Below, piece by piece: positions 21,690-32,955 of a stretch of DNA of 64,000 bases (positions are counted from its first letter, which is position 1; each line of letters begins with the position of its first letter). The stretch is from NCBI RefSeq assembly GCF_000699445.3, contig NC_067195.1:65902591-65966590 (forward strand), in the 5' to 3' direction. The DNA comes from Schistosoma haematobium. Lineage: Eukaryota; Platyhelminthes; Trematoda; Strigeidida; Schistosomatidae. The notes below the pieces were generated by a model. It ran no database searches and was not told where the DNA came from. It saw only the letters and a list, made by a program, of their open reading frames with translations. A program made the position numbers and the translations under genes.

Positions 21690-22352
21690 CGTTAGCAGTC
21701 GTCCATGAACTGTTCGGCTAAGCGGGACCGTAAGAACTCGAACTGACTGCAGGACGGGTACAGTGTAGGACGAATTCTACTGGTAGGTGCTCAAGAAGTT
21801 TGCTTAAACCATAAGGAAGACATTTGGGTGGGTATTTCGATACTCCATCTCATCGAACAGGAAATGATGGTCGTCGGCTAAACGACTCCGTAAGAACGAT
21901 AAGGACACATCGCCTTTACATCCCTTCTGTCTACGCTCCCAATGACTGCATTCCGGATAAAGTGAAAGATGACTTTTACGGAAGGCTTTCCAAACTTCAG
22001 AAAGCTGAACGTTCAGATATTGTACTCGTAGGAGGTGACTTGAATGCCCACGTAGGTCGCTTAATCCAAACAGAAAGACATTTAGTTTGGCATATTAGTA
22101 TTCCGGCACAACGAACAGATAATGGTGATCGTCCACTGCGACTATGTTCAGGCAACCGTTTAGTTTTAGCATAAAGAGACAGCGCCAAAAGTAGGTACCA
22201 GAAACAAATGAGGTCGCACATAGGCATTTCCGCGCACGATACTGACGCGGATGTTTGGAAAAATAAACGAACGGCAGTGTAAAAAGCAATGACATATTTT
22301 AGTGCTTTGAACCAAATGGTCACCAAAAGCCAGTGGCTTCCTTTGTTGATAT
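21690..22352 (+). mobile_element. RTE-B 5' half remnant, rearranged
   Basis: Blocks of the RTE-B endonuclease region occur out of simple order. CCGTCG/GTTCGGCTAA-type sequence (21700-21735) is followed by a piece equivalent to 52690-52745 (21805-21850). The earlier region then recurs (21870-22190), with IPSVYAPNDCIPDKVKDDFY and VLVGGDLNAHVGR. 22190-22320 then matches 53040-53180. The part equivalent to about 52800-53040 is missing. The endonuclease motif G-G-D-L-N-A is visible, but no long frame survives. Confidence 0.8.
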
Positions 22353-23357
22353 AGCTTTTTGACAAAGTTCTGCACAACCGGCTTTTAAATGAGCTAAGAA
22401 ATGTCGTAATAGGAGGCGATCTAATGACCCAGATAAAAGACTCCCTAGTTGGGCGCCAACATAGTGTGTGGATGAAGTTATTTGGCTGGGAATCTGTGCT
22501 TGGTTAAGTGCCCCAGGATACAATTTTGTAAATGACCTTCCTCGTCTCCTATCATCATCGGTCTTGCTGTGTGCTGACGATATCAAGATATGAAGAACGA
22601 TGTGATGTAATGGTGATAGCTTAGAACTCCCAAATGACCTGAAGAAATTAACTCGTTGGTCTCGGTTGCCGATAAATACTTCAAAATGAGTCGTGATGCA
22701 TATCGGTCATCAAGGTACAGATATATATACAATGAATAACCCTGGGCTACCTGTTGCCCAGAGACATAATGACTTAGGAGTCATCGTTAGCCAAGACTAC
22801 TGCACACTGCCGTGCTATAGCCGCCAAAGGTTTTAGAGCATAATGGTCAATACGTAAGGCTTTTAGTCCTGTCGACTCTAAAACGTTTTGACTTTGTATA
22901 CAGTGTTCGTACGTCATAAACAAGCGGCTAGCCCAGCTTAAAAAGACTGAGCTTTTGACAATGGTTCAGAGGACCGCAACTAAGCTAAACCCCGGAATAG
23001 CGAAGCTTCCGTATGATGCTCAGTAGGCCAAGCTAGACATTCCCGTTGACGTATCGTAGAACTAGGGGCCACTTGATTGCAGTTTTCAAGTTGCTTAGTG
23101 ATGAATTTGCACCTGACATGCCCTCATTTTTCTTGTCTTCTAAAACAGAATTTACGAGGACACTCCATAAAAGTTCACAAGCCGAAGACAGATTACTTGT
23201 CAGCTGGCTATCGATTTTCCCATCGAATCAACAACGAGTGAGATTCATTACCTCAGCACGTGGTTTAGGCACCCTCCGTCGACACAAAAGAAAGCTGGAT
23301 CAACTGAGAGACCACTATTGCCAGGACTAACACTGGCCATCAAGCCTCCTGTCTTTC
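22353..23357 (+). mobile_element. CR1-like reverse-transcriptase fragment inside RTE-B
   Basis: A decayed polymerase reads across + frames: VNDLPRLLSSSVLLCADDIKIW with catalytic ADD near 22573-22581, LPNDLKKLTRW, VMHIGHQGTD, then RHNDLGVIVSQDY and YRRTRGHLIAVFKLLSDEF (23046 on). This order (palm, then D-L-G-V, then R-R-x-R-G-x-L) is that of CR1/jockey-clade pol, not RTE. Stops and shifts are frequent. It separates two RTE-B portions and is flanked by a repeated block of about 30 bp (22312-22340 and 23358-23387). Confidence 0.75.
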
Positions 23358-25057
23358 CCAAATGGTCACCAAAAAACCAGTGGCTTCTATATCTGTTGAT
23401 AATATCCAGAGATTTCTGAGGTTGGTGTTCCAGTTTTAACGGTTAGGTTGACTAATATTTTAGCCAATATCTGGGAAGTGGACGTAATCTCATCTGGCTG
23501 GTCTCAATCACTGATCGTCCCAATATATATATGAAGGGGTCAAAATCATCCTGTGACAAACATAAAGGAATTAGTTTAACCAATATAATATCTAAAATAC
23601 TAGCCTCAATGATTATCAGACGCCTAACAAATATCCGTGAGCTGTAAACAAGAGAAAATCAGGCTGGCTTTAGACCTGATCGCCCCTGCATCGACCACAT
23701 ATTCACCGTTCGTCAGACAGGCAGGCTTATTGGCGTCCAAAAATGATAGTTTTTTTAAACTTAGAAGCTTCATTTGACTCTGTAGATCGAGAGGTTATGT
23801 GACAGTGTCTATCATTGAAAGGTGTAACTCAGAAGCACCTAGATCTTGTGAATGCTCTTTGCTCGAACACTAGCAACCCAGTCAGAGCATATAGTGAACT
23901 TTCACCTGATTTCGCAACCTCAAGTGGTGTCCGACAAGACTGCCCACTTTTTCCATATTTGTTCAACTTCATCATAGACATACTGATGGAAACAACGAAC
24001 GTGTCGACTGAGTTTCGGGTATCGATTTCTTACCAGGAGGTCAAATTATCGAATTAGAATTCGCAGATGATATAGTCTTGTTTGATAAAGATGCTAATAA
24101 AGTGTACTGCGCAACAATGTCAGGATGTTTGGGATGCGTCTCTACCCCTCTAAATGTAAATTGTTGCTTTCGGACTGGCCTGCGTCAACACTTGAACTAA
24201 GGATAGGAAGTGAACTAGTTGACATCACTTATTTTGGGAGTTTCATCAGCCCTAATGAGTCGGTGTCTGACGAAATCTCAGCACGGATTCCAAAAGCTCG
24301 TCTGGATTTTGCCAACTTACTCGACCTGTGGCGAAGGCAAGATATCCACCTATCAATTAAGGCAAGAGTATACTGCGCAGCATTTCGTTCTGTTTTACTT
24401 TGCGGTCACGAAACACGGCTATTAAGGGTAGAAGACACTCGTAAGTTACTGGTATCTGGTCACAGATGTTGCTCGCATCTGCTGAGATCACCGGGTAAGT
24501 AATAGTGAGTTTAAACGAAGGGTACTTTGGAATGCTGGTATATCAGTTGATGAGGTTGTGAATCTGCATAGATTGAAACAGTTGGGCCACGTGTCACGTA
24601 TGCCTGAACACCGATTACCACGTCGTGTAATGCTGACTAGTGTTGGGGATGGTTGGAAGAAAGATAGGGGTGGCTGAATCAAAATGTGGCATCAGTCTGT
24701 AAAGTCACTAACTCCTAGTCTGCGCCATGTTGGTAGATGCAGACTACTTGGTTGGGTTCTGCGCCACTATCGTAACCAGTGGTTGGAGACTCTGGATAAC
24801 ATGGCTGAGAATCGATCACAATGGTGTAGGTGTATACACTCTTTGTCTTCCCTTAGACTGTGAGATTAAAATTGCTTTATACCTCTATTTCTACGAACTA
24901 ATTCTTTCTTTCTGTATTATATCGTCATATGAAATCTTTTGTTACTACCATTGAAGTAACTGCTTTCATGACTTTCTTGTTCATCTTGTTGTGCAACTTG
25001 GACAGACGCATGTATGTGCCTGATCCTAAGTTGTAGCTGACTAAAGGACTACGTTGA
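23358..25057 (+). mobile_element. RTE-B 3' half, near-identical to 53180-54812
   Basis: Non-LTR retrotransposon body covering the reverse transcriptase from finger to tail. Visible pieces are QAGFRPD, SFDSVDREVM, SGVRQDC-LF, FADDIVLF and GMRLYPSKCKLLLSDW, with the C-terminal R-L-P-R-R-V block. Nonsense codons at 23645-23647 (TAA) and 23800-23802 (TGA) inactivate it. Bases 23362-24994 match 53181-54812 with about five substitutions and one A-run difference by eye. The tail after 24994 keeps the family 3' end that is deleted in the 54.8 kb copy. Confidence 0.9.
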
Positions 25058-28000
25058 ATCTGACTGAGGGTCGAAGTATTATTCCTTCTCTTTATGCTGT
25101 GGGTTGTTTGGAAAATCATGAATATTCCAAATGAGTCGTAACCCTCGGAATTCATAATCGAAATAGGCATCCCAATATGGGGGAAATTTTATCCGTTTTT
25201 CGAGAAGCCGCTATGGAAATTTTTGAGGAAATGGCACAAGATGCCCAAAATTTTGGGAAGAACCCCAAAATAGGGAGATTGGGTTTAATTTGAGAAAAAA
25301 AATCGATTTATTGCTTTTCATTAAGGTCTGCTCGATTAATCTTATGAACTTAATTTATTGGTAGGCAAACGTACTAAACTGTGTCAGCTCTTCTTAGTAG
25401 CATCATCTACTGTACCACATATCAACATGACATCTTTACTGTCAGTCAGTACTTCGCATTTTTATCAATGGTGACCTGGATCAGTGTCTTTGTTACGTCT
25501 TTATTGGCTATGAACTATCAAAAAATGTTGCTTCGAAATGTGTCACATCCTCCGGATCCACCAAACCGGTTAAAGCGCAGGACATTCGCTTCTAGTCCTT
25601 TCCATTTCGTGAACAACGCCCCCGCCACGAGAATTCACTGATTAGGACTTCCCTGGCAGTGGTTGTATGCACGTAGCCATGTAAGAGCATTTCGAGAGGG
25701 AGTGTTGACCCTTCCTGTCAGTAGAGGACTTGAATGTAAGTCTGAGGTATGTGTATCCAATTTTTCTCTCAAAAATGGTACGTGACAGTTTCATGAAAAT
25801 TTATTTCAAGTTTATGATTGCGGGTCATGGACTTCATATGAATATTCAAACATAACTTCAGATTTAGATACCATATTTAAATTAACGGTATAAGCTTTCT
25901 CAATACCGATGGAAAAGAATTTATTCATATAAGATGTATGTGGAATTAAGTGTATGGTAAGTTGTTTTAAAGAAAACTAAGCAAATATATTGTTAATTCC
26001 TGACTAGTTTGTCAACAAGTGACATGAATATGTTAATTAAAATTATTTTGCACTGATAATCTTTCAGTTTCATGTGTTTGTTGTCATATTCAATATCCAG
26101 TTTTCGGTTAATCGGGTCATAATGAAGTGAAGAATAAGTCATAAAGGACGCCTTTCGATGAGAATAAACACAGTACTGTTCCTTAGCTTTCCAAGAACAT
26201 ATTATAGTAAGTGTAACTTAATCAACTGGTGAAAAGACCATTCCTATTGAGAATGCCACAGGTATAAAAGAAACACATGGGTCAGCAATGGGTGATTACT
26301 TCATTCTAATATGTTAACGAGTGATATAAATTTGTAATGGCAAATAGTGTAAGTGTTGATATTTCCAGACTGATCTGTAATCAATGAACTTTAAGTTTAG
26401 AAATAACAACTACAAAAATTTAGATCTATAGAGTGCGTTTTAAAGCGCACGATTTTGTTCTCATGTAGTGAAATAAAATAACAGATTGTGTTTATGAGTT
26501 TCACTTATTAGTATTCTCACTATTATAAATCTTTTTGAGGTAATTTTCGTTACAAAATGACATTAGAAGGAGAATTATTCAAACTTTTGTGGCACTAAAT
26601 CTGAGTTGATTTGCATCGAATGAATGATTGCTGTCGAAATATACATGTCGTCAATCCTTGTATTTAATTATCGAGTTAACTTCCGCTAGTGAATAACGGA
26701 ATTAAATAATTCAGATACGAGAATGGATTTCGAATACGTGTATTTCATAAAATCGTTGATCCAGATAAACGATTGGATTAACGAAGCGAAATTATGTGCA
26801 TTTGAGAAGGCGTGTGAGCCAACTCCATTTAACCAAGTGTGAATCACTATATATAGTCAGCAAAAATAAGTTACAGACATGTGACGAGTAAGATAGGAAA
26901 TGTACACACATACGCTCACATAAAAACAGTCAAAGTTAATATGTGACAAGGTCCAAATCTGGCTTTAGGAGAATGATGAGATTAGTCTATTCAGAAACTA
27001 GAATAGCCTATGTATGCAGCAGTGTATTTGTGGGTGATAATCAATGGGTCATGCTGTGTGTTCACAAACTGGAACGGAAGGTCAAAGGTTATGTCATTTT
27101 GAACGACAATTTTACAGGCGATAATGGTAATTATACAAAATGTAAGAATTGATGGAAAATGCAAAAAGTACCAAGACTAATTACAAAAACGTCTACTTTA
27201 ATTATCCCCCACGAAACTACGGATTAATCAAGGATTGATTCAATCTAGTTCGGAACTTCGTGTCCGCTCATACTCACTACCACGCTTAGTTAGAGTCGGT
27301 GGTCTATGATTTCAATTTCATTCATTTTGTAGCATAAAGGAATTCTCATTTAATGTCACCGGTGTGTTATTACCTCTCGATACGTTAAGACTTAAGGGAT
27401 TACTGCTTAATATATGAACTTGCTTAAATACATTTGAAAGTTGGTCATTAGTGAGGTGGATTCGTTGTGATACTGTGCTTGGATGGGATTTTCATTTTAA
27501 AAAATCTTATCGTTATTATTATAATCCATTCCCTCATTTTGTCTGTAGTCACATATTCATTTCTAGATCTGAATTTTTATTAAGAATACTGAGTCATTTG
27601 ACCTTTATAAGCATTCATGACCCTAACAAATTGATGCACAGATATCTTTGCTCTGTTTTACACATGTAAAATAAGACCATACTACACGGTTGATGACTCA
27701 TACTGTTAATGAGCTCTAAACTGTTTCTTTGTTCTTTGTGGTTTGACCGATAGTTGACAACTGATAAACTAACTGACCCAAGTTTTAGACAAGATAATAA
27801 CAATATACACCAATGTACACTAAATGGTTCAGAGCATGTTCATATGAGCAACAACATAGATTGTAAAAAAAGAAAGACTATTCATTCGTCCAGATTATCA
27901 GTTAATATTCAGTTACATGAACATTTTTTGGCCACACCAACGACTAAGAAAAATATTTTGTGTACATCATAGTCATCAAGAGGAAAAATTAGAAAAATTT

Positions 28001-29790
28001 CAGTTGACTACAGACTCGACGATAATCATAAATTTCAAATAACATGTGTGTTGCTGACTAGAATTAAAAGGAGAATTCAGGGAAAAAAATTTTCTTTTTA
28101 ACAAAATCACTTACTTAGGCCGTATATTCTCATCTATATTTGTTTTTGATAAACATATTGGTCTTTGGAAAGATAGGACAGATTACACCACTAAGTGATC
28201 CGAAATTTTAAAAATAAAAAGAAGGTTGCATTGTGTTATAAATTTGACATTATGTGAATTGTCTGATCGTTGTTTGATCACTGTAACTTGACGTTATGTT
28301 TGTTCTGGAAGTACTATTTGTTTGGTTAGCATTAAAATTAGTAAGGAACTAATAGTTTAGTGTTTTATTTACAAATAAGCTAGTCACAACTCACGATGAT
28401 CTAAGTTGAACTATGGTATGGTATACGATCTCTAAAATACGAGCCGGTAATCAAAAGAATAACAATCTGAATTATACTGTTTTTCACATTCTTTCTTCAT
28501 TTTTGTCACAGTTTGTTGAAGTAAGTTTAAAATAAGTTGCATCAAAAATATAAAAGGACATGCAAAGAAATTGGATTGATCCATAGGACGGTATTCATTT
28601 CTTTTCGAAAACCAGTTAGGTTCTCAACTGACATAGACCTTACCTTTTCCGAACCCAAGCTGTTTCCGTTATAACCAAGGTACATGTGGTAATAGTTTGT
28701 TTAACTTGACAGTATTTTACAGTTTAGTATTAATGTTCTATTAACAAAGAAAGAAGGTGTTTTTCCTATTCGTTTATTTAGTATACAGTTTCTGAAATTA
28801 CTTAAGTTAGTGGGCACAACACAACTTCATGGATAGAATTCAATCAACACGGGAACCACGTAGTTATTTAGTAACTAGTCGATATTCTAAAATTACTATT
28901 TTGAACAAATCCCTATGTGATTGAAAAGATGAAATAAATTTCAACTTAGTTTTAAACATGTCGATCTTAATAACTAATCTCTGCCTGAAGACTTGACAAC
29001 TTCAACTAGTTGCAATAGTACAACATAGTACTGAGAAGTTTGAATTTAGATTCTTGGGTCAATACTTATTTACTGAGTCAAAAGCAATCAACTTTGAAAA
29101 GTTCTGAGTTTTTAAATACAGATTGTACGCTGGAATTCAGTCAGATCTTTCCGATTAATTCATTCACTAGTGCTTCCCAGCCAACTGATATTTAACTGCA
29201 ATACAAAGGTGAGCTCTTACATTTGATTACCTCAGTATGCGTTTATGGGATGCTTGTTCCAGATGGGGTAGAGAAATGAGATGTTCTAAGCGTATTACGT
29301 TCAACGGAGTTTATCTAAAAAACTATACGTGATTAAAAATACACATTAGTGATTTTATGGGAGATCGATAATAAAGAATCTTGTGAACATGTTTTTGTCT
29401 ATTTTACATTGTTGAAGCATTCCCCATAAACACTGAAATACCAACCAGGTGAGCTAAAGAAACTTACTACATTTTTTCTCTTGCTACCGTCGTAGCCCGT
29501 AGTTTCGCTAAGCTATTGCCTGTATTTTACCTTTCTTAAACTCTTCCTTTTAACTTGTCGTATCGTTTACAAATTTATCATGTTATTTTATCCAGCCGGC
29601 TCATGTTAATTGATTCTAACTAATTGGTATGGTGTTCATAATCCACTTTTTAACAATTTCGTGTTGAGTCTATTTGTTATGTCTGCTTGTTATTATGTTT
29701 GATCAGTTGTTATTGGCGAATATTACAGTTTAAGGTTATTTGTCTGAATCGTCCAGTTGTTGACGTTACGAACTACAACTGATCAATCTT
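25058..29790. other. No recognised gene
   Basis: About 4.7 kb. An 86-codon frame at 25381-25641 (+) ends in a Pro/Arg-rich stretch within a locally GC-richer block (about 25540-25740). That block may be a repeat, but I cannot name it. The rest is strongly AT-rich. Open frames such as 26943-27152 and 27451-27669 have no recognisable content. Confidence 0.4.
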
Positions 29791-30063
29791 GATAATGCAA
29801 TGAGAAGACGAAGTTTATCAGAATTATGTGATAAATTTGTGCAATAAATTTCGAACAATTTGATCACACATATGCTTGTTAAGACATTTTTTATATGAAA
29901 ATTAAAAGGTCAACTAGACAGCTTAAAGGTAAGAAATAATGATAATAAAGTACACAAGAACGATGTGATTACCACTCTGGATAGTAAATCAGTATTACCA
30001 GGATAGGTATTGCACCAATATACCACATAATTCTGATAAACTTCGTTTTCTCATTGCATTATC
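29791..30063. repeat. Inverted repeat, 40-bp arms
   Basis: 29791-29830 (GATAATGCAATGAG...) and 30024-30063 are reverse complements with one mismatch in 40. They are separated by about 193 bases and could form a cruciform or hairpin RNA. The right arm abuts the SINE starting near 30090, so the arms may be remnants of a repeat flanking such SINEs. Confidence 0.75.
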
Positions 30064-30089
30064 GGAATTTGTCAGAGGGACTCCCTACA

Positions 30090-30420
30090 ACTGACCAGTC
30101 TCTTTTAACATATTATGATCCTGAACAGATCACCTCGATCTTTTCATAAAGTTACAAGTACTTAAGTAAATATGGATAGCAGGAAGCAGTGGAATCTAGG
30201 AGACATATTTCATTCTGTTTAATTCCCGTCAGCTGAATGTATCTGCATCCCAATGTTCACGCTAGGAGTTTAATCCGGTGCCTTTCGCTTCGCACATTTA
30301 CAGATAAATAATAAAAATCATCCGCGTTTTATAAGTTAGTGGCTATTTTGACTTAGTATCTCAATAGATAGCAAATCCTGTGTTTTAAGTGGAAGTTACT
30401 GGATTTAAGTTATGAGCATC
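30090..30420 (-). mobile_element. Sm-alpha-like SINE, degenerate
   Basis: The reverse complement aligns block by block with the SINE arms at 62.1-62.56 kb: tRNA-like head (CGCTTCGC...GGATTAAACTCCTAG), GTTCAC/GTGAACAT block, hammerhead segment, ATTCCACTGC, then GATCGAGGTGATCTG and GAGACTGGTCAGTTG. Substitutions are frequent throughout. The family is known in schistosomes as short tRNA-derived retroposons encoding a hammerhead ribozyme. Confidence 0.7.
30191..30243 (-). ncRNA. Hammerhead ribozyme remnant in SINE
   Basis: On the minus strand the segment has CAG-CTGACGG (core CTGANGA with the last A changed to G), a helix II region, an intact GAAA core, and GTC near the cleavage position. The loss of a core base and poor helix I pairing suggest that it is inactive. 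It is homologous by position to the segments at 62215-62267 and 62413-62448. Confidence 0.5.
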
Positions 30421-30675
30421 AACACTTATATACAGATAGATATGACTGACGACCATAATGTCTAATCCTAAGAGTTTTTGTTATTACGTTGTCGACATTT
30501 AGAGCTGAGTTTTGATCTGTGTTTCTTAGCATAGACTCATTGAATTTTGTTCTGAATATCAACAACGGGATAACATAAACCTTTGTGATTAATGAAAGTA
30601 GACTGTTCAAGTATGTTGGTCGAAAGGATAGAACAAAGTTATTTAAATATATTGAGTTATTGATGTAGATTCACT

Positions 30676-31020
30676 TGTAGTGACCTACTTTTATCAAGAG
30701 AACGCAATTGGTTTAATGGGAACAATTATTATTATAACCAATTGTACCAGTTATTGTTTTACTGTGCTTGTTTGTTTAACTGTACTAAAGACGTCCATTA
30801 TTCCCTCATTATTCTTCCGTTTACTGTGGCCTTGTACGCTCGCACGTTTGCCCATTGATTCCGCTTGTATTTCCTTTGGCACGATCTCGGTATACTTTCG
30901 ATACCACTAGATCGCCAAAGAATAAATCTTGTTACAACCTTCATTCGCCTTCTGATTTTCTGGTACGCGCTCTTCTTGTAGTGGTGTTCATAGTCAAACG
31001 CAACTCGATGCTACACTACA
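30676..31020. mobile_element. Solo LTR (second family) or MITE
   Basis: 345 bp beginning TGTAGTGACC and ending CACTACA, so ends are TG...CA and weakly inverted. It is flanked by the 4-bp repeat CACT at 30672-30675 and 31021-31024. It aligns with 61772-62130 over its whole length. TG...CA ends, 4-bp duplication and length fit a solo LTR of a CsRn1-type element of another family. A short DNA transposon is the alternative. No coding content. Confidence 0.7.
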
Positions 31021-31024
31021 CACT

Positions 31025-32839
31025 AACAAGTTTCATCAGTCTGCAAATGGGGACTTACTGTGACCGCGAATCCGTTTTGATCGAATGACCACTACAACTA
31101 AAGTAGAAAGCTGTCAAAGGCAGTTACATTCTGTCTTCCTAACATTGTCGAAACACTTACTATACGTTCAGAAAAACCAGAATTATGTATACAAAAGAAA
31201 CTTGCAAAACCTCTTCTTCTATCGAAGTCTTAATCTCCTGCAGTTTTTTCTTCTCTAACAGTCATCTACTTTCCTTCTATCTTATTCTCCATAGACCTTT
31301 TACACCCATCTAATTTGGTTCCATTTCCATGATCCTTCTAATTACAGTTCTTCTCAACCTCAACATGTTTTATCACTCTGGGCCTTCCATTTTAAATCAT
31401 GATTTCTTTATTTATCTTCATGATGAATATTCAAGCTCCCAACATCATTATTAGTTTCCTTGTTAAAAAAAACGTTTTTGTACTTTCACTTATTTTATCT
31501 CATTGTTACCATGTCTAGGGGAATTTTATTATCACAGTTATTGAAATTATTATCATTTTGAAAAATAAGTATATGTTTGCGATTTTATGGCTTTGAAAAT
31601 AAATTAACTGAAAAGAGAACTTTTCTCTGTACTAATCTTTCTTATTTTTATATCTAAGTGGGTATATTACGTCTACTTAAATGCTTTCTCACACAAAACA
31701 TATTTGCTTTAAAGAAACCTCATCAAGGGGAAACTCGAGATCACAAAATAATTAGATGTGAGTTGTCAATGAACTTAAAAGATGTCAGGCTACGTTCGAA
31801 AATCGCATGGTACGGTCAAAAGGTAAAATGGGACTAATCAATTTTGTTTTACTTGTTATTAAAGTTTTCACACACATATGTGAGACCTTAACTAGTTTAG
31901 AGGGTGTTAACCCTCAAGTTAGGGTAGAGTTTAATGAGATCAAATACGATTTAATAAAAAGAGTTGTTTGATTGTAGAACTTTTTAAATAAACAATGTTA
32001 TCTCTTTTAGCAACCAAACATAACAGTGCTCACCATACGTCATCCATGGACAACCAATAATTCTGAATTCAAAGAGGAGGCGAACTGATAGTATGCAATA
32101 TTTTATCTTTTGATTTTTTAGGAAATAATTGCCTAACGGAAACATGTTCTCGAAAGACGGCATACATCCGCCATACAGAAGCAGCAGATGAATCATTTTT
32201 GAAGTAAAGATACACATATGTAGTAATTTCCTTAACCTATATTAATTTATCTCGTGTGATTCTAATGAGTGCTGGAATATACCACATATATAACCGAGAT
32301 TTATTCAACAGAGTCATAGACTGACTGAAATAACGTAGATATTAGAGCATATTGCAATGGGATGCATTTAAATATTTATCAGGCAAGACACTTTATTTCC
32401 TTGTTTCAGTCCAACAATCCGTTCATGGACAATAGGCAAACAACTGTTCGACCAAACAGGATAAGATCTAGCCAGTGAGAATCAACTACGCATACTACAC
32501 AACATTTGGACCAGAAGAATAGTTTTTTCTCCAATGACATAGAAATTATTATTTTGGTGGTCGTATAGTGGGAAATCATAATCGTATACTTCTGATTTTA
32601 CCATTCATCAGATTCATCTTTTAGAGAACTTGATTATTAAGAGTTTACATAAAATTACCGCAGGATTTTTCCATATTTTACATCCTTCTGTGATAACAGG
32701 CAGTATGTTTGTTGAATAAATTATTCCTTTCTCATAACAAAAGTAGTTAACACGCATTGATTAACCGTGTACAGATTTATACATATAGAAAACACACCAC
32801 TTACTAGTGATAAGTAGCACGAAATTCGGGAACAGAGTG
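31025..32839. other. No recognised gene
   Basis: AT-rich DNA with nothing I can identify. Confidence 0.4.
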
Positions 32840-32955
32840 ACCCGACTATGTTCGTGCCAAAACTGAAATGGGGGAATGGTTCGAACTCATGACCTGTCAG
32901 TTGAAAGTGGAACTTCTTAAACAGTCAACCACCGCACTACTGACCTAGTAGGTAT
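32840..32955 (-). repeat. tRNA-like SINE fragment
   Basis: Read on the minus strand it has an A-box-like TAGTGCGGTGG and a B-box-like GAGTTCGAACC about 55 bases further, the internal promoter pattern of RNA polymerase III. It does not fold as a tRNA gene. The same order, more decayed, occurs at 55192-55262, so it is probably a SINE family distinct from the hammerhead SINEs. Confidence 0.45.

Noticed and set aside
30676..31020. DNA transposon (MITE) as first choice
   Set aside because: TG...CA ends, a 4-bp duplication and a length near the other LTRs fit a solo LTR better. It is kept only as an alternative.
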